DNA of 64,000 bases from Algoriphagus zhangzhouensis. Its GTDB lineage: Bacteria; Bacteroidota; Bacteroidia; Cytophagales; Cyclobacteriaceae. The stretch lies in assembly GCF_900148515.1 (NCBI RefSeq), contig NZ_FRXN01000003.1, forward strand, positions 662,757-726,756, given 5' to 3'. A model generated the notes under the pieces. The model saw nothing but the letters and a program-made list of their open reading frames with translations. It had not been told where the DNA came from and did not search any database. Both the position numbers and the translations under genes were made by a program. This document shows positions 63,259-64,000 of this stretch, piece by piece; the stretch's first letter is position 1; each line of letters starts with the position of its first letter.

Positions 63259-64000
63259 TCAATTTTCTAATTCGGCTGGATCAAATATCAAAGGAAAGAA
63301 TTTACCTCCCATTTTTTCTCCTTTAGAAATCACTGGAACACCTTCCAAAAGCGGTTCATCCGAATTGGAAATTGTACCATCGGCAAACACGTTCAACACA
63401 AAGGCTTTTCGAGATTTATCAGAATAATTTGCAAAACTCCCATGTACCAACAAAGGGTGATGAAATGCTGCATGTCCCGCTTTCAAAGGAACTGAAACAG
63501 GCTTAAATTCAGCTTTCTGCTGCTCGCTCAGCATGGCCATCAACCCATCCATTTCACCTGCCAATGCGGGCTTTTCCAGTAATCCCCACCGATGTGATCT
63601 TGGAACATATTGCAAACAGCCATTTTCTTCCGTAGCATCATCCAATCCACACCAACAAGTCAGGTGCTGCATCTCTATTGTCCGAGTCCAATAGGAATAA
63701 TCCTGATGCCAAGCCACCACTCCACCATGGTGTGCAGGTTTACAAAAGAGCTGATCATGCCAAAAGCGAACTGCTCGATTTCCCAACAATTGGGATGCGA
63801 CCATCCTGAAAGCAGGATTCCAAATGGCATCATGAAAGGCTTCCGCTATCCTCCAATGCCCCAAAGAGTGAAATAAGACTGTGTTTGGATCCGCTGATTC
63901 ATTGCTGTGAAACTCATGAAAAAGCCCATGCAAAGGATGCTCAGGATCCATGACTTCGTCCAATGCCTTCTTCAAAACTTCAATTTGATTTTCATCCAGC
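63259..64000 (-). CDS. phytanoyl-CoA dioxygenase (PhyH) family protein, 5' end beyond window
   Basis: The frame stays open to the right edge ([15 protein letters not shown]...), so the N-terminus is missing; about 247 codons are present. The Fe(II)/2-oxoglutarate dioxygenase ligands are visible: His and Asp in WHQDYSYW, and the distal His in [10 protein letters not shown] followed by SRKAFVLN, where the Arg binds 2-oxoglutarate. [12 protein letters not shown] is typical of PhyH. Cytosolic. It precedes ThuA and the epimerase on the same strand and may oxidise a modified sugar or amino compound in the same pathway. Confidence 0.9.
   Translation of the reverse strand, partial: LDENQIEVLKKALDEVMDPEHPLHGLFHEFHSNESADPNTVLFHSLGHWRIAEAFHDAIWNPAFRMVASQLLGNRAVRFWHDQLFCKPAHHGGVVAWHQDYSYWTRTIEMQHLTCWCGLDDATEENGCLQYVPRSHRWGLLEKPALAGEMDGLMAMLSEQQKAEFKPVSVPLKAGHAAFHHPLLVHGSFANYSDKSRKAFVLNVFADGTISNSDEPLLEGVPVISKGEKMGGKFFPLIFDPAELEN

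Noticed and set aside
9304..64000. CRISPR arrays, tRNA, rRNA or insertion sequences
   Set aside because: No regularly spaced repeats, cloverleaf or rRNA motifs, transposase motifs or terminal repeats with a transposase were seen.

Overview
The window looks like the chromosome of a marine or saline member of the Bacteroidota, most likely Cytophagales near Cyclobacteriaceae (Algoriphagus-like). Support: three SusC/SusD pairs, FecR and STN-domain signalling, many lipoproteins with Bacteroidota-type lipoboxes, LytS/LytTR regulation, start sites without Shine-Dalgarno sequences, one clear TTTG-N19-TAnnTTTG promoter, and a large sulfatase complement. The genus is an inference. No rRNA, tRNA, CRISPR array, transposase or phage gene was seen.

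Region A (1-9.3 kb, + strand): end of an ECF sigma factor, a FecR anti-sigma factor, an STN-containing SusC transducer, a SusD-like lipoprotein, a small lipoprotein, a Tat-exported histidinol-phosphate-type aminotransferase and an AEC-family permease. This is a trans-envelope-regulated uptake locus with an unusual exported PLP enzyme.

Region B (9.3-43.6 kb): a catabolic island. A minus-strand SusC/SusD pair is followed by a PVC-type haem dehydrogenase and a DUF1080 (3-keto-glycoside hydrolase type) protein. Divergent from it is an SGNH-like/PVC-dehydrogenase/cytochrome c fusion and an FG-GAP protein. Six sulfatases (22.6, 24.3, 27.6, 37.8, 40.8 and 42.2 kb), a DUF1593 nucleoside-hydrolase-like protein, a third SusC/SusD pair and several small enzymes (HopJ-like, SDR, Crp/Fnr regulator, DUF1801 protein, NAD-binding protein) fill the rest. 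No recognisable glycoside hydrolase or polysaccharide lyase is present, so the locus appears to desulfate its glycan and perhaps cleave it by oxidation and 3-keto elimination. A truncated DUF1593 gene and a candidate structured small RNA lie in the 1.1-kb gap before the third SusC.

Region C (43.7-51.5 kb): an MFS permease; a DoxX / glutathione peroxidase / OhrR-like operon with a good promoter and overlapping palindromes; an NmrA-like protein; and a TonB-dependent receptor divergent from a LytS/LytTR two-component system, with a symmetrical double LytTR-type operator between them.

Region D (51.5-58.3 kb): amino-acid-type catabolic genes (D-amino-acid-oxidase-like, ornithine-cyclodeaminase-like, D-aminoacylase-like), a DUF3500 lipoprotein overlapping a membrane-anchored partner, and an ArsM-like methyltransferase.

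Region E (58.4-61.1 kb): three AT-rich genes of accessory character (a parallel beta-helix protein, a carboxypeptidase-regulatory-domain protein and a small membrane protein). Region F (61.1-64 kb, minus strand): a ketose 3-epimerase-like enzyme, a ThuA protein and a phytanoyl-CoA-dioxygenase-like protein that runs off the window; this set fits 3-keto sugar metabolism and may work with Region B.
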